The position numbers and the translations under genes were made by a program. From NCBI RefSeq assembly GCF_001425605.1, contig NZ_LMRG01000003.1, forward strand, positions 147,122 through 211,121: a stretch of DNA of 64,000 nt, read 5' to 3'. The notes beneath the pieces were generated by a model. It made no database searches and was not told the origin of the DNA. It saw only the letters and a program-made list of their open reading frames with translations. Source of the DNA: Rhizobium sp. Leaf453 (GTDB lineage: Bacteria; Pseudomonadota; Alphaproteobacteria; Rhizobiales; Rhizobiaceae). This document shows positions 57,035-64,000 of this stretch, piece after piece. How positions within the stretch are numbered: the first letter of the stretch is position 1; every line of letters starts with the position of its first letter.

Positions 57035-57197
57035 CGACCATCAGCGGTCCCCACTGGAGCGATATCGGGACCCGCCGGCAAGCCCGGCCCGATGGCGATT
57101 GCCGAATCACCGGGATAATCGCAAAGAAGTGCGCAAGCCACGCCTTGAAGGCGCCGCACTTGCGCTCCACATCACACTGGAAATGAAGGAGATCGCG

Positions 57198-57866
57198 ATG
57201 ACAGACACCGTAAACGGCCACCTTGAACAGGACAGCAAAGTTGCCCCCCTGTCGCGCCGCGCCTTTGTCAGTGGTCTCGCGTTTCTGACGTCGCTTGCCG
57301 TCATCGGCCTACCGCTCGAACCCGTCCAGGCACAGACGGCCGTTGCCCAGAAGATCGCCGATCACTTCGCCTCGGTGAAGACCATGAGCGGCGAGTTCGT
57401 GCAGTTCGGCCCGCGCGGCGAACAGACCGGCGGCAAGTTCTTCATCAGCCGTCCGGGCAAGATCCGCTTCAACTACGACGCCCCCTCGCCGATGCGCGTG
57501 ATCGCCGACGGCAAGTCGGTCGTCATCGGCAACCAGAAAATGAAGACCTGGGACATCTATCCGCTGTCGAAGACGCCGCTGAAGCTTTTGCTTTCCGACA
57601 ATATCGATCTGACCGGCAAGATGGTGCGCGACGTCAAGGAAGAGGCCGACCTGATCACCATCGTGCTCGGCGACCGCAGCGTCTTCGGCGATTCGACGAT
57701 CACCCTGATGTTCGACCCGAAGACCTACGACCTGCGCCAGTGGACCATCACCGACGCGCAGAAGAAGGACACGTCGGTGATGATCTTCAACGTCAAGAAC
57801 GGCATCCCGATGGACGACAAGGTCTTCCGGATCCCCTACGACGACATCAACAATCGCGGCAAGTAA
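57198..57866 (+). CDS. lolA: LolA-like outer-membrane lipoprotein carrier with Tat-type signal
   Basis: 222 residues. The mature domain (about 46-222) matches LolA: 'KTMSGEFVQFGPRGEQTGGKFFISRPGKIRF'-type start (about 61-91) and 'YDLRQWTITDAQKKDTSVMIFNVKNG' near the end. It ferries lipoproteins across the periplasm. The 45-residue N-terminus contains LSRRAFVSG before the hydrophobic stretch, a twin-arginine motif, unlike the Sec signal of E. coli LolA. GGAGA precedes the ATG. Position after ftsK is conserved in many proteobacteria. Confidence 0.9.
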   Translation: MTDTVNGHLEQDSKVAPLSRRAFVSGLAFLTSLAVIGLPLEPVQAQTAVAQKIADHFASVKTMSGEFVQFGPRGEQTGGKFFISRPGKIRFNYDAPSPMRVIADGKSVVIGNQKMKTWDIYPLSKTPLKLLLSDNIDLTGKMVRDVKEEADLITIVLGDRSVFGDSTITLMFDPKTYDLRQWTITDAQKKDTSVMIFNVKNGIPMDDKVFRIPYDDINNRGK

Positions 57867-57872
57867 GCCCGC

Positions 57873-58379
57873 TCATCCGGATTCCGGCTCGCCGTCGATG
57901 CGGCGCGCCATCAGGATCTCGTCGATCTCGCGCCCTTCATGGCGGATGCCGGCCGGTATCCGCCCGACCTCGGCGAAGCCTTCGCGCCGATAGAACCGGA
58001 TGGCCGCTGGATTTTCCGCGCTGGCGGCCAACTCCAGTTGTGCTATGCCGACGCTGCGGGCATGCCGCACGAGCGCGTCGAGCAGTGCTTTCGCATGGCC
58101 GCGACCTCGTTGCTCCTCGCGCACATAAACCATGATCAGCGTGGCGCGATGCGCCATCTTGCTGGCGCTCTGTCGCATCAGGCCCATGATTCCGACCGGC
58201 ATCTGATCTTCAAAGCTGACGAAGACATAATTGGTGATGAGCCGTCGCATCCACTCGTCATCCGGCAGCAATTCCCAGTCCTCGGCGCTGCTGGCAAAGG
58301 CGGCGGGCTCACGCCGCAGGGCTTCCAGCCGGATCGCGCGGAATATGGCCAGATCCTGCGGCCCCAGATGTCGAATCAT
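57873..58379 (-). CDS. GNAT-family N-acetyltransferase
   Basis: 168 residues. MIRHLGPQDLAIFRAIRLEAL is a typical GNAT start; motif A 'VYVREEQRGRGHAKALLDALV' (about 86-106) binds acetyl-CoA (R-G-R-G-H-A), followed by 'NPAAIRFYRREGFAEVGR'. Substrate unknown. It is convergent with lolA (6-bp gap) and separated from xth by 169 bp. Confidence 0.87.
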   Translation of the reverse strand: MIRHLGPQDLAIFRAIRLEALRREPAAFASSAEDWELLPDDEWMRRLITNYVFVSFEDQMPVGIMGLMRQSASKMAHRATLIMVYVREEQRGRGHAKALLDALVRHARSVGIAQLELAASAENPAAIRFYRREGFAEVGRIPAGIRHEGREIDEILMARRIDGEPESG

Positions 58380-58548
58380 GCGGCCAATCTCCAGCCTTGA
58401 TCAATACGGCGCGGCCGAAGGTGAAAGGAGGGCACGCGACTGTCAATATCGGCGGCAATCCAATGGCCAAGCCCTCGAAAAGCTCCTATGACGGTTGCGC
58501 GGATCGCCTCCGCCCGTCCGAAGCCTATCCAAGGAAAGTATCACACGC

Positions 58549-59355
58549 ATGGCCTTGTCGATCGCGACCTGGAACATCAATTCGGTGCGCCTGCGCATGC
58601 CGCTGGTCGAACATCTCCTGAAGACCTGGTCGCCGGACATTCTCTGCCTGCAGGAAACCAAGGTCGCGAACGACCTCTTCCCGTTCTCGCCGCTGAAGGC
58701 GCTCGGCTACGAGCATATCGCCATCCATGGCCAAAAAGGCTATCACGGCGTCGCGACGATCTCCCGCCTCCCACTGCACGAACTGACGGACCGGCGCGAC
58801 TATTGCGGCGTGGGTGACGCCCGCCATCTGTCGGTCGTGTTCGAAAAATCGGGCAAGACCATCCGGCTGCACAATTTCTATGTACCGGCTGGCGGCGACG
58901 AGCCGGACCGGACGATCAACCAGAAATTCGGCCACAAGCTCGATTTCATCGAGGAAATGAAGATGCTGCACGCCGAAAGCGAAGCCGGCATGTCATCGAT
59001 CCTCGTTGGCGATCTCAACATCGCGCCGCTGGAACACGACGTCTGGTCGCACAAACAACTCCTGAAGATCGTCAGCCACACGCCCATCGAAACTGAAGGC
59101 CTGCTGGCGGTTCTCAAGGGCGGCGCCTGGGTCGACCTGATGCGCCAGCACACGCCATCTCCCGAAAAACTCTACACCTGGTGGAGCTACCGCTCGCAGG
59201 ACTGGCAAGCGGCCGACAAGGGCCGCCGCCTAGATCACATCTGGTCCTCAGCCGACCTGTCGCCGCAACTCAACCGCGTCGAGATCCTGAAGGAAGCAAG
59301 AGGCTGGGACAGGCCGTCGGACCACGTGCCGGTGATTGCGCATTTTGATTTGTGA
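58549..59355 (+). CDS. xthA: Exodeoxyribonuclease III / AP endonuclease (Xth)
   Basis: 268 residues, the usual length. MALSIATWNINSVRLRMP start, metal-binding Glu in LCLQETK, 'GYHGVATISR', 'VGDLNIAP' (active-site Asp/Asn) and the terminal 'SDHVPVIAHFDL' His. It cleaves at abasic sites and removes 3' blocks in base-excision repair. ATG 58549 chosen from homology. This position after ftsK-lolA is conserved in rhizobia. Confidence 0.95.
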   Translation: MALSIATWNINSVRLRMPLVEHLLKTWSPDILCLQETKVANDLFPFSPLKALGYEHIAIHGQKGYHGVATISRLPLHELTDRRDYCGVGDARHLSVVFEKSGKTIRLHNFYVPAGGDEPDRTINQKFGHKLDFIEEMKMLHAESEAGMSSILVGDLNIAPLEHDVWSHKQLLKIVSHTPIETEGLLAVLKGGAWVDLMRQHTPSPEKLYTWWSYRSQDWQAADKGRRLDHIWSSADLSPQLNRVEILKEARGWDRPSDHVPVIAHFDL

Positions 59356-59458
59356 GAGGGCCAATACCCCCAGAGCCGTCTTATGCGCTTCCGGGTCGTC
59401 TGAAGAGCGAGGAAAGGGGAGATGGGCGCGTTGCGACAGAGGAAGACATGGCGCGCCG

Positions 59459-59893
59459 CTAATCTGAGTGCTTCAATTCAACGGCAAAGGGCTCGGACAT
59501 TGCGACGGTTTTCCTCCAATGAAACAAGCTTCGGCGCTCAAGACGATATGGCAGGTATATAAATCTGCAGTAGTCGTTTGCTTCCAAAGTAACGCGCAAA
59601 CCGTCACGATGAGCCGCTGCGTATTGCTCCGGAATGTTCACGTTGGCTGCCACGGCGATTGCAATGGCGCGACCCTCCAACAATTCTTTACGCAAGGCTT
59701 CAATCAGGATCGTATATCCATCCTGCCCGCTTGGATGTTCCTCCCCTGTCCACACGCCTCTAGCCTCGACACTCCCCTTTACGTTAACGATAGCACCGAA
59801 CGGGTGAAATTCGCCGCTGTTTTCCAGCATCGTTTTGGCAAAATCGGTGCAGTAGGCTAATGCCAAGTGCAGTTGTTCAGGCGTGGCGGCCAT
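59459..59893 (-). CDS. Protein of unknown function
   Basis: 144 residues from ATG 59893 (MAATPEQLHLAL), which has GGAG at 6 nt. No signal peptide or membrane segment. It has a mixed alpha/beta sequence with 'LLEGRAIAIAVAANVNIPEQY' in the middle and 'DYCRFIYLPYRLE' near the end. I do not recognise it. Lower GC than its neighbours suggests more recent arrival, but this is a visual impression. Confidence 0.65.
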   Translation of the reverse strand: MAATPEQLHLALAYCTDFAKTMLENSGEFHPFGAIVNVKGSVEARGVWTGEEHPSGQDGYTILIEALRKELLEGRAIAIAVAANVNIPEQYAAAHRDGLRVTLEANDYCRFIYLPYRLERRSLFHWRKTVAMSEPFAVELKHSD

Positions 59894-60036
59894 CGGCATC
59901 TCCGGTTGGTTGCGTTACCAAACTATACGCACTGCGCAGCGGTGGGAACAGTCCGCTTCGGGCAGAAAGCCGTCCTTACCTCCAAGGTTAACCGATGCGG
60001 AAAATTCCGCATCAGAACCTCATCACAACCGCCCCC

Positions 60037-61053
60037 TTACCGCCAGCCAAGCGCCGGCGCGACGTGTTTCAGGATCGCCTCGATGACATGGGCGTTGTAT
60101 TCCACGCCCAGTTGGTTCGGCACCGTCAGGAGCAGCGTATCGGCTTCCGCGATCGCCTCGTCGGCCTTCAACTGTTCGATCAGCCTGTCCGGCTCGGCCG
60201 CATAGGAACGGCCGAACACGGCGCGCATGTTGTCGATGATGCCGATCTGGTCGCTGTCGCTGCCGCGGCCGAAATAGGCGCGGTCGCGTTCGTCCACCAG
60301 CGCGAAGATGGAGCGGGAGACGGAGACGCGCGGCGTGCGCATGTGCCCTGCCTCCTTCCAGGCGTCGCGATAGAGCCTGATCTGCGCTGCCTGCTGGACA
60401 TGGAAGGGCTCACCCGTCTCGTCCTGCTTCAGCGTCGAGCTTTGCAGGTTCATGCCGAGCTTCGCCGCCCAGAGGGCGGTCGCATTCGAGGCCGAGCCCC
60501 ACCAGATGCGCTCGCGCAGGCCGTCCGAGAACGGCTCAAGCCGCAGGAGGCCTGGCGGATTGGCAAACATCGGGCGCGGGTTCGGCTGGGCAAAGCCCTC
60601 GCCCTTCAGAAGCTGCAGGAAGACCTCGGCATGCTGGCGGCCCATGTCGGCATCCGTCTCGCCTTCCTGAGGATTGAAGCCGAAATAACGCCAGCCGTCG
60701 ATGACCTGCTCCGGCGAACCGCGGCTGATGCCGAGCTGCAGCCGACCCTTCGAGATCAGGTCGGCGCTGCCGGCATCCTCGGCCATGTAGAACGGATTTT
60801 CATAGCGCATGTCGATGACGCCGGTGCCGATCTCGATCTTGCTTGTCCGGGCGCCGATGGCCGCCAGAAGCGGAAAGGGCGAGGCCAACTGGCGGGCAAA
60901 GTGATGGACGCGGAAATAGGCGCCGTCGGCGCCAAGCTCTTCCGCCGCCACGGCAAGGTCGATCGACTGCAGCAGCGTGTCCTGCGCTGAACGGGTCTGC
61001 GATTGCGAGGATGGGGTCCAGTGTCCGAAGGACAGGAAACCGATTTTCTTCAT
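60037..61053 (-). CDS. LLM-class flavin-dependent oxidoreductase (luciferase-like)
   Basis: 338 residues, a TIM-barrel luciferase-like monooxygenase: KKIGFLSFGHW start, 'AEELGADGAYFRVHHFA' (conserved His of the family), 'ISRGSPEQVIDGWRYFG' and the C-terminal 'HVIEAILKHVAP'. Uses reduced flavin, probably FMNH2 or F420-like cofactor; the substrate is unknown. Monocistronic. Confidence 0.87.
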   Translation of the reverse strand: MKKIGFLSFGHWTPSSQSQTRSAQDTLLQSIDLAVAAEELGADGAYFRVHHFARQLASPFPLLAAIGARTSKIEIGTGVIDMRYENPFYMAEDAGSADLISKGRLQLGISRGSPEQVIDGWRYFGFNPQEGETDADMGRQHAEVFLQLLKGEGFAQPNPRPMFANPPGLLRLEPFSDGLRERIWWGSASNATALWAAKLGMNLQSSTLKQDETGEPFHVQQAAQIRLYRDAWKEAGHMRTPRVSVSRSIFALVDERDRAYFGRGSDSDQIGIIDNMRAVFGRSYAAEPDRLIEQLKADEAIAEADTLLLTVPNQLGVEYNAHVIEAILKHVAPALGWR

Positions 61054-61177
61054 GATGTTCTACCTGATGATGGCGATGTGTTGCCCGATAGATGGGGACG
61101 CGGCGGGAGGCGGGAAAGAGCAAAGCATGCACTGCAGCGCCCGGATGCGGGAAACACAGCGTCCTTCTGAGGAAACG

Positions 61178-61633
61178 TTACCGAAACTTCCGCGCCAGCT
61201 TCTGCATCTTGCTGATCATCGTCTGCAGATTGTCCCGGATGCGGGTTTCGACGATCACGGCGACTTCCGGATATTCTTCCAGCATGCGACGAAACAGCGG
61301 CCGGTTGATGCGGATAACTTCGCTGTCTTCCTCGGCCGTGGCGGTGAACTTGCGCTCGACGAAGGAGATCATCGCCAGTTCCGACAGGAGCGTGCCGCGC
61401 CCGACCGTATCGATCGTTTCGGTGCTGCCATCGACGAGGCTGCGGGTGAGCGTGAAGGAGCCGCTGGCGACCGCATAGGCGCAATCGGCAGGCGCGCCCT
61501 CGCGAAACAGCTGCTGGCCGCGATTGAGCCGCCGCCGCTCGGCGCCGAAGGCGATCAACCGCAGCTTGTCCTCGTCGATGCCGGCAAACAGCGGCACGAG
61601 GGACAGAAGGGCAATGTCGTCGTTCAGCGCCAA
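61178..61633 (-). CDS. Single cyclic-nucleotide-binding domain protein (Crp-like sensor without HTH)
   Basis: 151 residues containing only a cNMP-binding beta-roll (LLSLVPLFAGIDEDKLRLIA; 'GQQLFREGAPADCAYAVASGSF'; 'GTLLSELAMISFVERKFTATA' with the phosphate-binding cassette region) and a C-terminal helix. No DNA-binding domain follows, so it is probably a regulator by protein contact. It lies just downstream of the OmpR-type response regulator gene (51-nt gap), a pairing conserved in Rhizobiaceae. Confidence 0.83.
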   Translation of the reverse strand: MALNDDIALLSLVPLFAGIDEDKLRLIAFGAERRRLNRGQQLFREGAPADCAYAVASGSFTLTRSLVDGSTETIDTVGRGTLLSELAMISFVERKFTATAEEDSEVIRINRPLFRRMLEEYPEVAVIVETRIRDNLQTMISKMQKLARKFR

Positions 61634-61684
61634 AGGACTATCTCGGGTTCAGCAAAGGCCGGGGTTCAACAGAACAACGGCCCG

Positions 61685-62368
61685 TCAGGGTACGATCTTG
61701 TACCCACCATTCTCTGTCACCAAAATCTCCGCATTGGAAGGGTCGCGCTCGATTTTCTGGCGCAGGCGGTAGACATGGGTTTCCAGCGTATGCGTCGTCA
61801 CGCCGGAATTATAGCCCCAGACCTCTTCCAGCAGCACGTCGCGGGTCACCACCTTCTGGTCGGCGCGGTAGAGGTAGCGGATGATCGCCGCTTCCTTTTC
61901 GGTGAGGCGGATCTTCTGGCCGTTTTCCAGCGTCAGCAGCTTCTGCCCGGGCTTGAACGTATAGGGACCGACGGTGAAGGTGGCATCCTCGCTCTGCTCG
62001 TGCTGGCGCAACTGCGCCCGGATGCGGGCGAGCAGCACGGCGAAGCGGAACGGCTTGGTGACATAATCGTTGGCGCCGGCTTCCAGCCCGAGGATCGTGT
62101 CCGAGTCCGTGTCATGGCCGGTCAGCATGATGATCGGTGGCTTGAAGCCGCCCTTGCGCAACAGCTTCACCGCCTCGCGGCCGTCCATATCCGGCAGGCC
62201 GACATCCATGACCAGAAGGGCCACCTGCTGGGTGCGGGCCGTCTGGATGCCCTTGGTGGCAGTCGGTTCCTGCAGGATGGTGAATTCCTCATAGAGCGAA
62301 AGCTGCTCCACCAGCGTTTCGCGCAGGTCCGTATCGTCATCAACGAGAAGAATGGTGCGGGCCGACAT
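61685..62368 (-). CDS. OmpR/PhoB-family response regulator (orphan)
   Basis: 227 residues. The receiver domain has DDDTD acidic residues, the phospho-acceptor Asp in LLVMDVGLPDMDG, and Lys in 'DYVTKPFR'. The C-terminal winged helix follows (about 130-227: 'LTEKEAAIIRYLYRADQKVVTRDVLLEEVWGY'-type, 'HTLETHVYRLRQKIE'). No histidine kinase is adjacent. Gene context (near xth and a cNMP-binding protein) recalls the rhizobial CenR-type envelope regulator; this assignment is tentative. ATG 62368 follows GGAGG about 7 nt upstream. Confidence 0.9.
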   Translation of the reverse strand: MSARTILLVDDDTDLRETLVEQLSLYEEFTILQEPTATKGIQTARTQQVALLVMDVGLPDMDGREAVKLLRKGGFKPPIIMLTGHDTDSDTILGLEAGANDYVTKPFRFAVLLARIRAQLRQHEQSEDATFTVGPYTFKPGQKLLTLENGQKIRLTEKEAAIIRYLYRADQKVVTRDVLLEEVWGYNSGVTTHTLETHVYRLRQKIERDPSNAEILVTENGGYKIVP

Positions 62369-62514
62369 GGGTGAAATTCCTCCTTGCGTCCGGTTTGAAA
62401 CATGCTCGATCGCAGCACTCGGCAAGCAAAACGACAGTTCACCCGTTTGTTACATATTGTGTAGTGCTATGGTGAGCTTTCAGATCACGGGCAACGCAAA
62501 AAACTGTGAGTAAA

Positions 62515-63066
62515 ATGCGCGTAAAACAAAAACGGGCTGTGAAAACGGCAGGAACCATCACGGTCCGGGTGAAGCCAGGAAGCCGGACCAGAGCCCTGAT
62601 CAGCTTCGCCGGCCGCACCGAACAGGCCGCGATCGGCCGCTCGGGCACCACTTCGCGCAAGCGCGAAGGCGACGGCGCCACCCCGATCGCGCCGATGCGC
62701 TTGGTTGGCGGATATATCCGCGGCGACCGCATCACCCGGCCCCAGACCACCCTGCCCTTGCGTTTCACGCCCAAAAACCTGCTCTGGTGCGACGCGCCTG
62801 GCCACGCCCTCTACAACCGCCCGGTCAACGCCCCCTTCAAGCCCAGCCACGAAAAGATGCGCCGCGACGATCGCCTCTATGATGTCTGCCTGGTGATGGA
62901 CTGGAACCTGATGGCCCGCAAACGCTTCGGCGGCTCGGCAATCTTCTTCCACCTCGCCAAACCCGGTTACACCCCGACCGAAGGCTGCGTCGCAGTGAGC
63001 CTGCCGGCGATGAGGCGGCTGCTGCGGTTCATGCGGCGGGGGACGGTGGTGAGGGTTGTGGGGTAA
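62515..63066 (+). CDS. YkuD-family L,D-transpeptidase
   Basis: 183 residues. The YkuD catalytic region is 'FFHLAKPGYTPTEGCVAVS' (about 150-168), with His and Cys as the active pair; an unusually basic N-terminus replaces a clear signal peptide. It belongs to the short group of YkuD proteins that cross-link or anchor to peptidoglycan. An in-frame GTG 9 nt upstream is an alternative start. Divergent from the response regulator. Confidence 0.85.
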   Translation: MRVKQKRAVKTAGTITVRVKPGSRTRALISFAGRTEQAAIGRSGTTSRKREGDGATPIAPMRLVGGYIRGDRITRPQTTLPLRFTPKNLLWCDAPGHALYNRPVNAPFKPSHEKMRRDDRLYDVCLVMDWNLMARKRFGGSAIFFHLAKPGYTPTEGCVAVSLPAMRRLLRFMRRGTVVRVVG

Positions 63067-63100
63067 TTGCTCTCTTGGGGAACTCAACAGCTTGCTCCCT

Positions 63101-63242
63101 CTTCTCCCCGCCGGGGAGAAGGTGCCCGAAGGGCGGATGAGGGAGCCGAAGGCCACAATTCGAGTGTGCCGCTCGCGCCGGCTTACGCCGTCGCCCCCTC
63201 ATCGCCTCACTGCGTTCGGCACTTCTCCCCGCTGGGGCGAAG
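63101..63242. repeat. Palindromic intergenic repeat, inverted copy of 41596-41738
   Basis: Starts CTTCTCCCCGCCGGGGAGAA and ends CTTCTCCCCGCTGGGGCGAAG; between them GGTGCCCGAAGGGCGGATGAGG and CCCCTCATCGCCTCACTGCG match the reverse complement of the 41.6-kb copy, while the middle is variable. It lies between the convergent YkuD and sixA genes. Confidence 0.75.
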
Positions 63243-63266
63243 AGGGAGCAAGCAGCGTCTTCCGAA

Positions 63267-63785
63267 TTACCCGATCGACCGCGGCATGACGAACCGCTCG
63301 AGGAAACCGGTACCGGCGGAAATAGCATCCCACCGTTCGACAGCCAGATCGATCACCGCAAGACCGCCCGTCGGGAATTTCTCTGCCATCCTCTCAAGAG
63401 CCTCCCCCTCGCCGGTTTTCGCCAGCAGCGCCGCCAAATCCTCCATGCCGGGATTGTGGCCGACCAGCAGCAGGGTGCGAACACCCGGCTCGACGGCGCG
63501 AATGACCTCAAGGATGGCTTCCACCGGGACCTCGTAGATGCCGGGTGCATCGCGGTGCGTAATCGTCTTCGGCAGGTCCTTGCGCACGATATCCCACGTC
63601 TCCCGCGCCCCACGGGCGGGTGATACGAGGGCGAGATCGGGGATCAGTTTTTCGCGCGCCATGTAGGCGCCGATGAGGGGAGCGGCCTTGCGGCCCCGCT
63701 CCGCCAGAGGGCGATCATGATCGGCGACGTTCTCCGGCCATGCGGACTTTGCGTGACGCAGGAGGATGAGGCGGTATCTGGGCAC
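63267..63785 (-). CDS. sixA: SixA-like histidine phosphatase
   Basis: 172 residues. The RHG-type signature is ILLRHAKSAWPE (nucleophile His in RHAKS), the second Arg/His set is in 'SPARGARET' and the C-terminal catalytic His in 'LLVGHNPGMEDL'. SixA proteins dephosphorylate phosphohistidine (e.g. on phosphotransferase-system NPr). The length is in range. Convergent with the YkuD gene. Confidence 0.88.
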   Translation of the reverse strand: MPRYRLILLRHAKSAWPENVADHDRPLAERGRKAAPLIGAYMAREKLIPDLALVSPARGARETWDIVRKDLPKTITHRDAPGIYEVPVEAILEVIRAVEPGVRTLLLVGHNPGMEDLAALLAKTGEGEALERMAEKFPTGGLAVIDLAVERWDAISAGTGFLERFVMPRSIG

Positions 63786-63821
63786 TGCCGGTATCCATGT
63801 TCTGTGGTTTGGCGACAGCGC

Positions 63822-63912
63822 GGCCCCTCACCCTAGCCCTCTCCCCGCACGCGGGGAGAGGGGACGACTAAGTTGGCCGCTTGTCCCTTCTCCCCGTTCC
63901 AACGGGGAGAGC
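63822..63912. repeat. Hairpin-rich intergenic repeat
   Basis: Contains CCCTCTCCCCGC-ac-GCGGGGAGAGGG, a perfect 12-bp stem (63837-63862), and CTCCCCGTT-cc-AACGGGGAG further on. Common type of rhizobial palindrome. It lies upstream of sixA, next to the transposase end. Confidence 0.65.
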
Positions 63913-63926
63913 GACTGTCTTTGCTG

Positions 63927-64000
63927 TCAAGCGCTTTGCCATGGCTTTTCGTCCCGGATGATGGCGTTGAGGATGGTGAGGAGTTTGCGCATGGTTGCGA
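63927..64000 (-). mobile_element. IS110-family transposase, C-terminal end (partial)
   Basis: The minus strand from the window edge reads ATMRKLLTILNAIIRDEKPWQSA and stops (TGA at 63929-63927). 'MRKLLTILNAI.RD.KPW' is the characteristic end of IS110-type (DEDD/serine) transposases. The rest lies beyond the window, so intactness is unknown. Confidence 0.8.

Overview
This 64-kb window is a GC-rich chromosomal segment of an alphaproteobacterium, almost certainly a member of the Rhizobiaceae (Rhizobium / Neorhizobium / Agrobacterium / Ensifer group). The evidence is the gene order: hemC-hemD-mic60-hemY, tesB-glnK-amtB-ftsK-lolA-xth-response regulator, and cnoX-lonN-trm112. Supporting features are an RpoH2-type heat-shock sigma factor behind a GGAAC-N16-CGTT (EcfG/RpoE2) promoter, a SAM-II riboswitch before metA, and RIME-like mosaic intergenic repeats. 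About 62 protein genes, one tRNA, one clear riboswitch, several terminators and a set of palindromic repeats can be supported.

Layout. 0-9 kb: end of thiB, then thiPQ (thiamine uptake); a LysM-tailed M48 protease lipoprotein; a relic FitA antitoxin; rpoH2; a GNAT; two tandem paralogous secreted proteins; ppa. 9-19.4 kb: YggT, an MFS exporter, and the minus-strand operon hemC-hemD-mic60-hemY-terB-amidotransferase, divergent from tsaD-gpsA. 19.4-25 kb: YciI and EVE proteins, thiamin pyrophosphokinase, an ABC-F ATPase and a sulfatase. 24.6-25.7 kb: a long non-coding stretch with RNA-like structure and a boxA-like motif ahead of an RTX protein. 27.7-38.3 kb: GST, LysR, EamA/MocR divergent pair, prmB, a pseudouridine synthase, metA with its riboswitch, GalM and an SDR enzyme.

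38.4-46.4 kb is the most unusual part. Two convergent operons encode only exported proteins. One has a lipoprotein, a small Cys-containing secreted protein and an M23 peptidase whose C-terminal region resembles phage virion/lysis proteins. The other has a metzincin protease, a subtilisin with PRC-barrel and LysM-like N-terminal regions, and a trypsin-like protease, tightly coupled. The block ends just beyond the 3' end of tRNA-Gly(GCC), a classic island position. I regard it as the best candidate for an undescribed system (a secreted protease/peptidoglycan-hydrolase island); its function is inference.

46.9-64 kb returns to core genes: prolyl-tRNA editing, chaperedoxin, LonN, Trm112, UbiH-like hydroxylase, TesB, glnK-amtB behind a sigma-54 promoter, ftsK, lolA, xth, an orphan OmpR-type regulator, a YkuD transpeptidase and SixA. 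The window closes in the 3' end of an IS110-type transposase. No CRISPR array, rRNA operon, integrase or complete insertion sequence was seen.
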